A stretch of 64,000 nucleotides of DNA, taken from the NCBI GenBank assembly GCA_017849585.1, contig JAFIGT010000003.1:186001-250000 (forward strand), given 5' to 3'. Both the position numbers and the translations under genes were made by a program. The DNA is from Verrucomicrobium sp. GTDB taxonomy: Bacteria; Verrucomicrobiota; Verrucomicrobiia; Methylacidiphilales; UBA1321. A model generated the notes under the pieces. That model ran no database searches. It saw nothing but the letters and a program-made list of their open reading frames with translations, and was not told the origin of the DNA. This document shows, piece after piece, positions 36,401-43,795 of this stretch (the stretch's first letter is position 1; each line of letters begins with the position of its first letter).

Positions 36401-37077
36401 ATCTGGATGCCATCACCGAGTACGACGAACTCGAACAACGTCACACCTTCCTCGAGACACAGCAGACCGATCTCGTCAACGCGAAGGAGCAATTGCTCCA
36501 GGCGATCACGCACATCAATCAGACCACGAAGAAACTTTTCTCCGAGACGTTCGAGCAGGTGAAGATCAACTTCCAGGAGATGTTCACGGAACTCTTCGGC
36601 GGTGGTAAAGCGACGCTCAATTTGCAGGATGAAACCGATCCCCTCGAGTGCGGTATCGAAATCGTGGCCCGTCCTCCCGGCAAGCAGCCGCAGAGCGTGA
36701 CGTTGCTGTCCGGTGGTGAGCGCACCATGACCGCGGTGGCCTTGCTGTTCGCCATCTACATGGTCAAGCCCAGCCCGTTCTGCGTGTTGGACGAAATGGA
36801 CGCGCCGCTCGATGAATCGAACATCAGCCGATTCATCAAGATCGTCAAACGCTTCATCGGCCAATCGCAGTTCGTCATTATCACCCACAACAAGCGCACC
36901 ATCAGCGTGGCCGATGTGCTCTACGGCGTGACGATGGAAGAACACGGCGTGTCGAAGATCGTCTCGGTGAAGCTGAATCGTGACGCCCCAAAGGTGAATA
37001 TGGAGACCGTCGCAGTCGATCCCGCCGTGCCCAGCATTGCGGAGTCGTTCGGTAAGGCGACGGAAGTACAACTCTAA
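33445..37077 (+). CDS. smc: Chromosome segregation protein SMC
   Basis: SMC forms the ATPase core of bacterial condensin and organises and segregates the chromosome. The 1210-aa protein has the full five-part plan: Walker A GPNGCGKSN (31-39), a long coiled coil, the hinge at ~500-650 (GTLSDHIKVEAGYEAPIALL...), the returning coiled coil, and the C-terminal head with signature TLLSGGERTMTAVALLF (~1087-1103) and Walker B PFCVLDEMDAPLDE (~1110-1123). Length is normal. The last ~40 residues after the D-loop are acidic and variable. No scpA or scpB in the window. The gene is rich in long antisense frames, all ignored. Confidence 0.96.
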   Translation: MYLKSLQVVGFKSFADRTTVNFAPGVTAIVGPNGCGKSNVLDSIRWVLGEQSAKALRGGEMKDVIFSGSDKRKQLGLAEVSLTFADCESQLGVEYNEVTITRRIFRDGQGEYEMNKTPCRLRDIHQLFMDTGIGRSAYSIMEQGKIDMILSSRPEDRRAIFEEAAGITKYKSQKKEALRKLENTEANLLRIADIIREVKRQIGSLQRQAGKARRFREGQEALRDLESKLARHQFDLLHADIEQLLTEVNGSKDRQDAMAAQLESEENELRAARAFLEAVETRLSQLRDEQNQARNAVERAEQRKQTNSARVGEFTDLRERCLLEVIGTDEKIKAQEEQLEYLNTQLEQSADKRRAAEEAYENQREEVQMLNARISAAEAERAEQEEVVLKLESTLNNGRNQLAALELQQKNFLFRVESLRAEISALEVRRAEAEQQLSNHAAEVIAADEQLVARRTSLQETRANEEAQAIARKQADDAHRAAVSKLQSLTARKDALLQLESSHAGSPPAAQDILKAVSKGELTATLQGTLSDHIKVEAGYEAPIALLLGEAINALVIADRASVETIITHLKSGKSTQCQLGALDMGRAVPPDSSAKTNARNYLKITPAIEPLVASMLADCHIIDTLPDAYDFKKLHPEAVVATKSGEIVTRSGLICLGKQEGNTVAVLNRQNEITALDQQIAPVEAEVASLLEAREQANARVLECRGSFEESRTKIQEAEIAVATLKHTQKSLEKALEELNRQLEAANREINHLTSQDQADHEKHAALTAAVGEQEKNLEAAKQLIDEASSRIASLAMQESELNNALTEQKIVLATQNQQVESWQQQREPVAARLIELRETVEKRTQEASDYERRTIQAREEIALAEEEGQAANVRLSELDSSLLQEQETRMIALGRINEMDTALHAKRKEFGEMQHIRAQHEIKLSKHQMTLDSLRERMRRNYQIELEALPEITLAEGEAEPDWASIEIEVNDKRSALDAMGPVNLDAITEYDELEQRHTFLETQQTDLVNAKEQLLQAITHINQTTKKLFSETFEQVKINFQEMFTELFGGGKATLNLQDETDPLECGIEIVARPPGKQPQSVTLLSGGERTMTAVALLFAIYMVKPSPFCVLDEMDAPLDESNISRFIKIVKRFIGQSQFVIITHNKRTISVADVLYGVTMEEHGVSKIVSVKLNRDAPKVNMETVAVDPAVPSIAESFGKATEVQL

Positions 37078-37095
37078 CCCGAGTGACGTTGGATC

Positions 37096-37128
37096 CAATC
37101 AGCTGGTTCGCCTGGGATTGGCTGATTG
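37096..37128. terminator. Possible transcription-end hairpin after smc
   Basis: CAATCAGC (37096-37103) and GCTGATTG (37121-37128) form a perfect 8-bp stem 18 bases after the smc stop. There is no T run, so termination is only possible. Confidence 0.3.
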
Positions 37129-37251
37129 ATCGGTTGGTATCGGTGCCGGAGACGGCGTATTAATTGGATCGTTTGATTGGTGAGCGAAAATGTCAAGCGA
37201 TTGAGCCGAAGCGTTATTCCGGTAGGAAGGCGGTGGAATTAGAGTAGGGGC

Positions 37252-38616
37252 ATGTCAGCTCCCAAAGTTACCACCTATGCTGTCGTAGGTCTCGGCGGTC
37301 GTTGCCGGATGTATCTCGACGCGCTTTCCAAAACGTACAAATCAACCAGCCGCATCGTCGGCCTCTGCGACCGCAATGCAGGACGGCTTTCCCTCGCCGC
37401 GCAAATTCCCGAAGTGGCCGCGTTTGCGCCGAAGCTTTATGCGGAAGAGGATTTCGAACGGATGATCAGCGAGACCAAGCCGAATACGGTCATCGTGACT
37501 TGCCAGGATTCCTTCCACGACCATTACATTTGCCGAGCGATGGAGCTGGGTTGCGATGTGATCACGGAAAAGCCGATGACGATTGATGCCGTGCGCGGGC
37601 AGCGGATTCTCGAAACGCAGAAGAAGACGGGCCGCAGTGTTCGCGTGACCTTCAATTATCGCTATGCGCCGCCGCGCTCACAGGTGAAGGAGTTGCTGAT
37701 GTCGGGTGTGATTGGCGATGTCCTGTCCGTGGATTTCCAATGGATGCTCGATACTTATCACGGCGCGGACTATTTCCGCCGCTGGCACCGCAACAAGCGG
37801 AATTCGGGCGGTCTGCTGGTGCACAAATCGACCCATCACTTTGACTTGGTGAACTGGTGGTTGTCGGCGGTTCCGGAAGAAGTGGTGGCAACGGGCCGTC
37901 GCCGTTTTGCCACGCCCGAGACGGCGCAACGGCTGGGCTTGAAGCATCCGGGCAAGCGCTGCAGCGATTGTCCCGAGGCGGGCAAGTGTCCGTTCAAGCT
38001 GGATCTGTCGTCGAACGAGGAATTGAATTCTTTGTATCGCCAGCAGGAAGTTTACGACGGGTATCATCGCGACCAGTGTATTTTCAGCGCGGATATTGAT
38101 ATCGAGGACTCGATGCAGGTGTTGGTGAATTACAATACTGGCGCGACATTGAAGTATAGCCTGAACGCGTTCTGTGCGTGGGAAGGGTTCACGATCCAGT
38201 TCAACGGAACGAAGGGCCGTCTCGAGCACAAGTGCGAGGAAACGGTCTACATCAACGGCGATGGCACCGTGCCGGGAGCGTTGAAGAAAGAGGGCACCTT
38301 CACGCGTATTTATCCTACTCGCGAGGCTGCGTATGAAGTGCCGCTGTGGGCGGGACAAGGTGGCCATGGTGGCGGCGACGATGTGATGTTACGTGATCTC
38401 TTCGGCAATCCGGAACCGGATAAGTTTTTGCGCGCGGCGGATCAGCGCAGCGGGGCGTACTCGATTTTGTGCGGTATCGCGGCGAACGAGTCGATCGCTA
38501 CGGGAAAGTGGATCAAGATCCAGGATCTGATTCACGGCGTGGAGTCGCCGGATTATCCGGTGATGCCGGATAGTCAGTCGGGCTTTGCAATCCCGGTTAA
38601 GCCGTTTACGACGTAA
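37252..38616 (+). CDS. Gfo/Idh/MocA family oxidoreductase
   Basis: The 454-aa protein has an N-terminal Rossmann fold (VVGLGGRCRMYLDAL, a variant of GxGGRG), the family EKP motif in VITEKPMTIDA near 105, and a C-terminal sheet with NYRYAPPRSQVKEL and KSTHHFDLVNWWLSA holding the Lys-His-Asp type catalytic residues. These enzymes oxidise or epimerise sugars or inositols with NAD(P). A cysteine insert, C-x2-C-x5-C in KRCSDCPEAGKCPF, is seen in a subset of the family and may bind metal. No signal peptide or Tat motif. It stands alone, convergent with the sulfate operon. Confidence 0.88.
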   Translation: MSAPKVTTYAVVGLGGRCRMYLDALSKTYKSTSRIVGLCDRNAGRLSLAAQIPEVAAFAPKLYAEEDFERMISETKPNTVIVTCQDSFHDHYICRAMELGCDVITEKPMTIDAVRGQRILETQKKTGRSVRVTFNYRYAPPRSQVKELLMSGVIGDVLSVDFQWMLDTYHGADYFRRWHRNKRNSGGLLVHKSTHHFDLVNWWLSAVPEEVVATGRRRFATPETAQRLGLKHPGKRCSDCPEAGKCPFKLDLSSNEELNSLYRQQEVYDGYHRDQCIFSADIDIEDSMQVLVNYNTGATLKYSLNAFCAWEGFTIQFNGTKGRLEHKCEETVYINGDGTVPGALKKEGTFTRIYPTREAAYEVPLWAGQGGHGGGDDVMLRDLFGNPEPDKFLRAADQRSGAYSILCGIAANESIATGKWIKIQDLIHGVESPDYPVMPDSQSGFAIPVKPFTT

Positions 38617-38647
38617 CGGCGATTATTTGAAGGTTGGTGTGGAGACG

Positions 38648-38670
38648 TGGCCTTGCGAGGAACAAGGCCA
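38648..38670. terminator. Hairpin between converging genes
   Basis: TGGCCTTG (38648-38655) and CAAGGCCA (38663-38670) form a perfect 8-bp stem with a 7-base loop in the 79-base gap between the oxidoreductase stop and the cysA stop. It lacks T runs on either side; possibly a bidirectional 3' end. Confidence 0.35.
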
Positions 38671-38695
38671 TGCGCTCGGCGTCTGTGCGATGCGG

Positions 38696-39427
38696 TTAGA
38701 TATCCAGACCGAGGAAGTCGTGCACGAAGGTGTTGGTTGGGTGCTGGACGATTTCCTTCGGGCAGCCGATCTGCTGGATGTTACCTTCGCTGAGGATGGC
38801 CACGCGGTCGGCGAGTTCAAAGGCTTCCTCCTGGTCGTGCGTGACGAAGAGGGTGGTGAGGTGGGTTTCTTCGTGAAATTGACGCAGCCAGCGGCGCAGT
38901 TCCTTGCGGACCTTGGCATCGAGCGCGCCGAAGGGTTCATCGAGCAGCAGCACGCGTGGTTCAATGGCCAGGGCGCGGGCCAGGGCGATGCGCTGGCGTT
39001 GGCCGCCGGAAAGCTGGGAGGGGAAGCGTTTGGCGAGTTGTTCGAGTTGCACTCGCTTGAGGAGCGTGAAGACGCGGTCGCGGATTTCATCCTCGGTGGG
39101 ACGAAGCTTGCGTGGACGCACACGCAGGCCAAATGCGACGTTCTCGAAAATGTTCATGTGCTGGAACAGCGCGTAGTGCTGGAAGACGAAACCGGCGCGG
39201 CGTTTGTACGCGCTGTGGTAGGTGACGTCTTCTCCGTGAAAAAGAATCTGGCCATGGCCGGGATCGGCGAATTCAAGTCCCGCCACGATACGCAGCAGCG
39301 TCGTCTTGCCGGAACCGCTGGGGCCCAGCAGGGCGAGGAGCTCGCCGGGCTGGACGTCCAGAGTGACGTTTTTGAGCGCGACGAACTTGTTAAAGGTTTT
39401 GGTGATGTTGCGGATTTGGACGCCCAT
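38696..39427 (-). CDS. cysA: Sulfate/thiosulfate ABC transporter ATPase, short form
   Basis: The 243-aa ATPase has Walker [10 protein letters not shown] (35-43), the Q loop [12 protein letters not shown], signature [15 protein letters not shown], Walker [13 protein letters not shown] and the switch His in [14 protein letters not shown]. The FVFQHYALF and the [13 protein letters not shown] runs are typical of CysA. Usual CysA proteins have ~350 residues; this one stops right after the ATPase domain (HDFLGLDI), so the C-terminal regulatory (TOBE) domain is missing. It is the last gene of the operon sbp-M14-cysT-cysW-cysA, three bases after cysW. Confidence 0.9.
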   Translation of the reverse strand: MGVQIRNITKTFNKFVALKNVTLDVQPGELLALLGPSGSGKTTLLRIVAGLEFADPGHGQILFHGEDVTYHSAYKRRAGFVFQHYALFQHMNIFENVAFGLRVRPRKLRPTEDEIRDRVFTLLKRVQLEQLAKRFPSQLSGGQRQRIALARALAIEPRVLLLDEPFGALDAKVRKELRRWLRQFHEETHLTTLFVTHDQEEAFELADRVAILSEGNIQQIGCPKEIVQHPTNTFVHDFLGLDI

Positions 39428-39430
39428 AGG

Positions 39431-40345
39431 TTAGTGAGATAAGGTGGTTAATTCTTGTGCTTCGCGCAACTGCTGGGCGGTGCGGGATTCACTATACGTC
39501 TTGAGAAAGAGGGTGATCAAGGCCAGTAGCGAGAGCAGGGAGGCAACGGCAAAGGCGGCGGCAAACTGGTATTCGTTGTAAAGGATTTCAATGTGCAGCG
39601 GCATGGTGTTGGTCTTGCCGCGAATGTGGCCGGAGACAACGGAGACGGCGCCAAATTCACCCATGGCGCGGGCATTGCAGAGAATGATGCCGTAGAGAAG
39701 ACCCCATTTGACCTTGGGCAGGGTGATGCGGAAGAAGACCTGCCAGCCATTCGCGCCGAGTGTAAGGGCGGCTTCTTCCTCGGCGTGGCCCTGAGCTTCC
39801 ATGAGGGGAATGAGGCTGCGTGCGACGAAGGGGAAGGTGACGAAGGTTGTGGCAAGGACGATGCCGGGCAGGGCGAAGACGATCTGGATGTCGTGATCTA
39901 TCAGCCATGGACCCAGAGTGCCCTGACGGCCAAAGAGCAGGATGTAAATCAAACCGCCGATGACGGGCGAAACCCAGAGCGGTAAATCGATGAGGGCGAT
40001 GAGCAGTTGGCGGCCTTTGAATTTGAAGCGGGTCAGCGCCCAGGCGGCGGCAAGTCCGAAGACGGTGTTGAGTGGCACCGCAATTGCAGCGGTAAGCAGA
40101 GTGAGCTCGATCGACTTGATTGTGATGGGGTCCTTGAAGGTTTCGATGTAGAAACCGAATCCTTTCGAGAAACCTTCGTGGAAAACGGTGAGAAGCGGCC
40201 AGAGAATGAAGACTCCGAGAAACGCGAAGGTAATGACGATGAGCGTGGTGCGAATCCAGGCAGGTTCCGTGCGGGCGCTGGTGGGAAGCGGACCGGTTAT
40301 GTGCCGGGCGGAGGCGAGGGCACGGGAATTGGTGAAGGCGCCCAT
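39431..40345 (-). CDS. cysW: Sulfate ABC transporter permease CysW
   Basis: From the ATG at 40345 the protein has 304 residues with six membrane helices and the permease EAA loop (EEAALTLGANGWQVFFRITLP, with the G nine residues on). The sequence AMGEFGAVSVVSGHIRGKTNTMPLHIEILYNEY is diagnostic of CysW. The longer frame to 40474 runs into cysT in another phase and is rejected. The ATG has a very good ribosome binding site, GGGAGG, ten bases upstream, in the last codons of cysT. One base separates the cysT stop from this start. Confidence 0.93.
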   Translation of the reverse strand: MGAFTNSRALASARHITGPLPTSARTEPAWIRTTLIVITFAFLGVFILWPLLTVFHEGFSKGFGFYIETFKDPITIKSIELTLLTAAIAVPLNTVFGLAAAWALTRFKFKGRQLLIALIDLPLWVSPVIGGLIYILLFGRQGTLGPWLIDHDIQIVFALPGIVLATTFVTFPFVARSLIPLMEAQGHAEEEAALTLGANGWQVFFRITLPKVKWGLLYGIILCNARAMGEFGAVSVVSGHIRGKTNTMPLHIEILYNEYQFAAAFAVASLLSLLALITLFLKTYSESRTAQQLREAQELTTLSH

Positions 40346-40346
40346 G

Positions 40347-41195
40347 TTAGTTTTCCTCCCTATCGTGGGCGGTGCGCTTGTCGTTCCACCACTGGATGAG
40401 ATTGACGAGCAGGAGAATGACAAACGAGGCGAGCAACATGGCGAGACCGATGGCCGCGGCTCCACTGTAATCAAACTGTTCGAGCTTGGTGATGATCAGG
40501 AGCGGGGTGATCTCAGTCTTGAGCGGCAGATTGCCCGCGATGAAAACCACGGAGCCGTATTCTCCCACGGCCCGGCCAAAGGCAAGCATGATACCGGTGC
40601 CCAGCGCCGGCAGCAGGGCGGGGAGAATGATGCGGGTGAACGTCTGCCAGCGGGTGGCGCCGAGGCAGGCCGCGGCTTCCTCGACGTCGGCATGGAGATC
40701 GAGGATGACCGGTTGCAGCGTGCGCACGACGAAGGGAAGGCCGATAAAAGTGAGGGCGACGAAAATGCCGAGCGGTGTGTAGGCGACGCGCAGGTTGAAA
40801 TGTTCGAACAGGAACGAACCGATGGGGCCGTTGGTCGAATAGAGGGCGGTTAACGCAATGCCCGCCACGGCGGTGGGCAAGGCAAAGGGAAGGTCGACGA
40901 GGGCATCGACAAAGCGGCGGCCGGGAAATTCGTAGCGGGCGAGGACCCACGCGGTGATGAGCCCGAAGAATCCGTTCACCAACGCGGCGAGGAATGAGAC
41001 GCCGAAGCTCAGTTTGTAGGACGCGAGGACGCGCGGTTCGCTGATTGATTCCCAGATGTGCGCCCAAGAAGCGCTAAAGGTCTTGGTGAAGAGTGCGCTA
41101 AATGGAATCAGCACGATCAGGCTGAGGTAAAAAATCGTATACCCCAAGCTGAGCCCAAAGCCCGGCATGATGCGTGGTGTGAAGCGGTTAAACAT
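40347..41195 (-). CDS. cysT: Sulfate ABC transporter permease CysT (CysU)
   Basis: The 282-aa protein from the ATG at 41195 has six membrane helices. Key runs are PGFGLSLGYTIFYLSLIVLIPF at the start, TAVAGIALTALYSTNGPIG, the EAA loop (EEAAACLGATRWQTFTRIILPALLP) and GRAVGEYGSVVFIAGNLPLKTEI, which is the CysT signature. It forms the channel with CysW. A TTG two codons upstream is an alternative start. The gap to the M14 peptidase upstream is 79 bases and carries promoter-like AT-rich sequence. Confidence 0.93.
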   Translation of the reverse strand: MFNRFTPRIMPGFGLSLGYTIFYLSLIVLIPFSALFTKTFSASWAHIWESISEPRVLASYKLSFGVSFLAALVNGFFGLITAWVLARYEFPGRRFVDALVDLPFALPTAVAGIALTALYSTNGPIGSFLFEHFNLRVAYTPLGIFVALTFIGLPFVVRTLQPVILDLHADVEEAAACLGATRWQTFTRIILPALLPALGTGIMLAFGRAVGEYGSVVFIAGNLPLKTEITPLLIITKLEQFDYSGAAAIGLAMLLASFVILLLVNLIQWWNDKRTAHDREEN

Positions 41196-41274
41196 GAGCA
41201 AGCCGAGTGAGTCTATTGATTCTTGAGAGTATGTCGAGAGACTATTAGCGGCCTGTCATGTATATTAGATAGCC

Positions 41275-42117
41275 TTAAATATTTTGCGCCTCCGAAATCA
41301 AGGTCTGGTAGTGAGACAAGACCGCTTTGAGAGCGAGTAAATGCGCTTCGACTTGTTTATCATGGTCGGCGAGTTGGGGTGTTTCGAAGACGATCTCAAA
41401 CGGACGCGGTCGGGCTTCGGGAGGTGCGCCGAGGATGCCTTGATAGCAGGAGCGATGGATGATGCCATTCTGGGCATTGAAATTGTCGATGATGCGTTGG
41501 GCATTGATGGGCAGTACGGCGGCGGCGGCTTGTAATGCGGGTTGCAGGACGTAGCGGGTGAGGGCGCTGCCCCGCGCGAAGCCATAGAGTCCGTCGCTGG
41601 TGTCGTCGGCGTGAAGGGAGATGATGCCTTGGAAATGCAGGCCGCGCAGCTCTTTCTCGAGTTGGCGCACTTCGGGCAACCGGGAGTCATGCCAGAATTC
41701 GCGGTTCAGATCCTTGCCGCTGCGGGTCCACCGGGTGTTGTCTTCGTAGCCGGTCGGATTGCAAACCGGGTAGACGAAGATTTCGTAGCCGCGGGCGATA
41801 TCGGGAGTGCGGTGCAGTTCCTGGAGAAAGCGGAGGGAAGCATCAACCCCGGCAGTTTCATCGCCGTGCACACCGGCAAAGATACCGATGCGGAGGTAAT
41901 CGCCGCCGCCGGGCGGTCCGACAAAAAGGAAGCGGGGTAGAGAATAGGTTTCGCCATTCAATGTGAAATCGTCGAGCGGTTGGGCGAAAAGCTTCTTTGA
42001 GTTTTTGGCGAGCTGACGCGTGGGCTCGATCAGTTTGGAGATGGACCGCCGCTGTCGCGGTGTGACGGGAGAAGCCATGGTGGATTGGCTTGTGATTTCG
42101 AGGATTTCGAGAGGCAT
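41275..42117 (-). CDS. M14 family zinc carboxypeptidase/deacylase inside the sulfate operon
   Basis: The ~280-aa protein carries the M14 site in full: H84 and E87 in FAGVHGDETAG, N138-R139 in GKDLNREFW, H169 in ISLHADDTSDG, and the general base E245 in FEIVFETPQ. It is close to the succinylglutamate desuccinylase/AstE-like and murein-amidase MpaA-like branches; the substrate cannot be told. No signal peptide. It lies between sbp (120-base gap) and cysT (79 bases) on the same strand, an unusual place for a peptidase. The start is uncertain: ATG at 42117 or 42078, with no ribosome binding site at either; the frame reaches 42150. Confidence 0.82.
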   Translation of the reverse strand: MPLEILEITSQSTMASPVTPRQRRSISKLIEPTRQLAKNSKKLFAQPLDDFTLNGETYSLPRFLFVGPPGGGDYLRIGIFAGVHGDETAGVDASLRFLQELHRTPDIARGYEIFVYPVCNPTGYEDNTRWTRSGKDLNREFWHDSRLPEVRQLEKELRGLHFQGIISLHADDTSDGLYGFARGSALTRYVLQPALQAAAAVLPINAQRIIDNFNAQNGIIHRSCYQGILGAPPEARPRPFEIVFETPQLADHDKQVEAHLLALKAVLSHYQTLISEAQNI

Positions 42118-42237
42118 AGGGCTCGGGCCGTGAGGTGGTGCGCAGATCAACCCGGCTCCTCAACCGCCCGGCATGATGGTGGTACTGCCGGACGGTGCAG
42201 CGGGCGTTGCTGCGGAGGAGAGGTTGACTGGAATTTT

Positions 42238-43257
42238 TTAGTTGTTCGACGGGACGTAAAGTTGGTCGAAGAGTCCTTTGTCGGCAAAGTGTTTCTTCTG
42301 GGCCTTTTGCCAGCCACCGAAGAGCGGATCGTTGATCGTCACGAGATCGAGCTTCTTGAAGTTGGTATATTTGGCCGCCACCTTCTGGTCACGGGGACGA
42401 TAGAAATTCTTTCCAGCGATATCCTGACCTTCGGCGCTATAGAGATACTTCAGGTACTCGTGGGCAACATCGGTGACGCCCTTTTTGCTCGCGTTCTTTT
42501 CGACCACCGCGACGGGCGGTTCCGCGAGAATGCTGAGGGACGGAGTCACGATTTCGAACTTGCCGGGGAATTCCTTCTGCGCGAGGAACGCTTCATTCTC
42601 CCAAGAGATAAAGACGTCGCCGAGGCCATGCTGTACGAAGGTGGTCGTCGCGCCCCGAGCGCCGGTGTCGAGCACGGGAACATTCTTGAAGAGCGCCTTG
42701 ATGAATTCTTTGTTCTTCTCTTCATTACCGCCGAACTTCTTGTTCGCAAAAGCCCACGCGGCGAGGTAATTCCAGCGGGCACCGCCGGAGGTTTTGGGAT
42801 TGGGGGTGATGACAGCGACACCGGGCTTCACCAGATCATCCCAGTCCTTGATGCCTTTCGGGTTGCCCTTGCGGACGAGGAGAACGATGGTGGAAGTGTA
42901 AGGCGTGCTTTGGTCGGGTAATTTTTGCTGCCAATCTTTCGGCAGCAATTCGTGCACAGCAATAGCGTCAATATCGTAGGCGAGTGCGAGCGTGACGACA
43001 TCGGCGGGAAGTCCATCAATGACAGCGCGCGCCTGCTTTCCGGAACCACCGTGCGATTGCTCGACGTTTACGGTATCGCCTGTCTTGGCTTTCCAGTATT
43101 TGGCGAACGCCTTGTTATATTCGCCATACAACTCGCGGGTCGGATCGTACGAGACGTTGAGAAGCGTGATTTCCTTGGCGGAAACCGTGGAGATTGAGAG
43201 AACGGCCAAAAGGCTTGCTAAAGCAAGGCGACTGAATTTCTGCAGCAGGGGATACAT
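42238..43257 (-). CDS. sbp: Sulfate-binding periplasmic protein
   Basis: The 339-aa protein has a Sec signal peptide ([20 protein letters not shown], cleavage near residue 27) and the family sequence throughout: [69 protein letters not shown] and [15 protein letters not shown]. It captures sulfate (or thiosulfate) and delivers it to CysTWA. A good GGAG lies 10 bases before the ATG. It is the first gene of the operon; the AT-rich promoter region lies upstream, with a palindrome at 43294-43307. Confidence 0.95.
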   Translation of the reverse strand: MYPLLQKFSRLALASLLAVLSISTVSAKEITLLNVSYDPTRELYGEYNKAFAKYWKAKTGDTVNVEQSHGGSGKQARAVIDGLPADVVTLALAYDIDAIAVHELLPKDWQQKLPDQSTPYTSTIVLLVRKGNPKGIKDWDDLVKPGVAVITPNPKTSGGARWNYLAAWAFANKKFGGNEEKNKEFIKALFKNVPVLDTGARGATTTFVQHGLGDVFISWENEAFLAQKEFPGKFEIVTPSLSILAEPPVAVVEKNASKKGVTDVAHEYLKYLYSAEGQDIAGKNFYRPRDQKVAAKYTNFKKLDLVTINDPLFGGWQKAQKKHFADKGLFDQLYVPSNN

Positions 43258-43795
43258 GATAGCTCCTTGGTTATTGTCGATTGATGCGATAGAGATAATC
43301 TATTATCGAAAATTGTCAATCTTCTTTGAGCGCAAAGTACGTGGCTTGCGATGAATTTTGAGAATTAGATATTATGCTATATATTTGTAGTAAATGGTTT
43401 GTGATTATTTTTCGGGAATGCCTACAAAATCAAATTTTATGTATATAATCTTGATAGACTTTAAGTAGTTGTCGCAAGAAATGAGAACTGGAGGCCGGCC
43501 ATTTCAGTGATGGTCGAAAGGTCAGCCAAAGCGTGCCGAATGTGGATTTCAGCCGCGTGTTCCCCATGTCTTACAGGGTAGTCCGTAGCGGGCTGAGCTC
43601 AAGGAAATTACACGAGTAAATTGTCGAATAATAGATTGTATTTGGTCAGCAGAATCCGTGGGAATGCTTCCGGCTGGAATCTTGACATTTTCATGCGGCG
43701 GTCTCTATCGTTAACAGTTGGTGGGAGCGGCGGATTACTCAGGATCGTTTGTTCCTGTATTTTATTAGTTCTAAAACAAGGTACATAGGGATTTT
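43258..43795. other. 538-bp AT-rich intergenic region
   Basis: The gap separates divergent sbp and the GloVer gene. The left ~180 bases are AT-rich and hold the sbp promoter. I found no open frame with protein-like composition, no tRNA-like fold and no SAM riboswitch core. The GloVer promoter must be near the right end; no clear -35/-10 pair is seen. Confidence 0.6.
43292..43319 (-). promoter_or_regulatory. Putative sulfate-operon promoter with palindrome
   Basis: On the minus strand TTGACA (43314-43319) is followed after 16 bases by TATCTC (43292-43297). Between them and over the -10 lies GATAAT-CT-ATTATC (43294-43307), an inverted repeat with perfect 6-bp arms, well placed for a repressor such as an Rrf2-type cysteine regulator (inference). 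Confidence 0.35.

Noticed and set aside
35083-37098. 671-aa open frame opposite smc
   Set aside because: Antisense shadow of smc; no recognisable domain.
43258-43795. Riboswitch before the sulfate operon
   Set aside because: I looked for the SAM riboswitch core and stems on the minus strand and did not find them.
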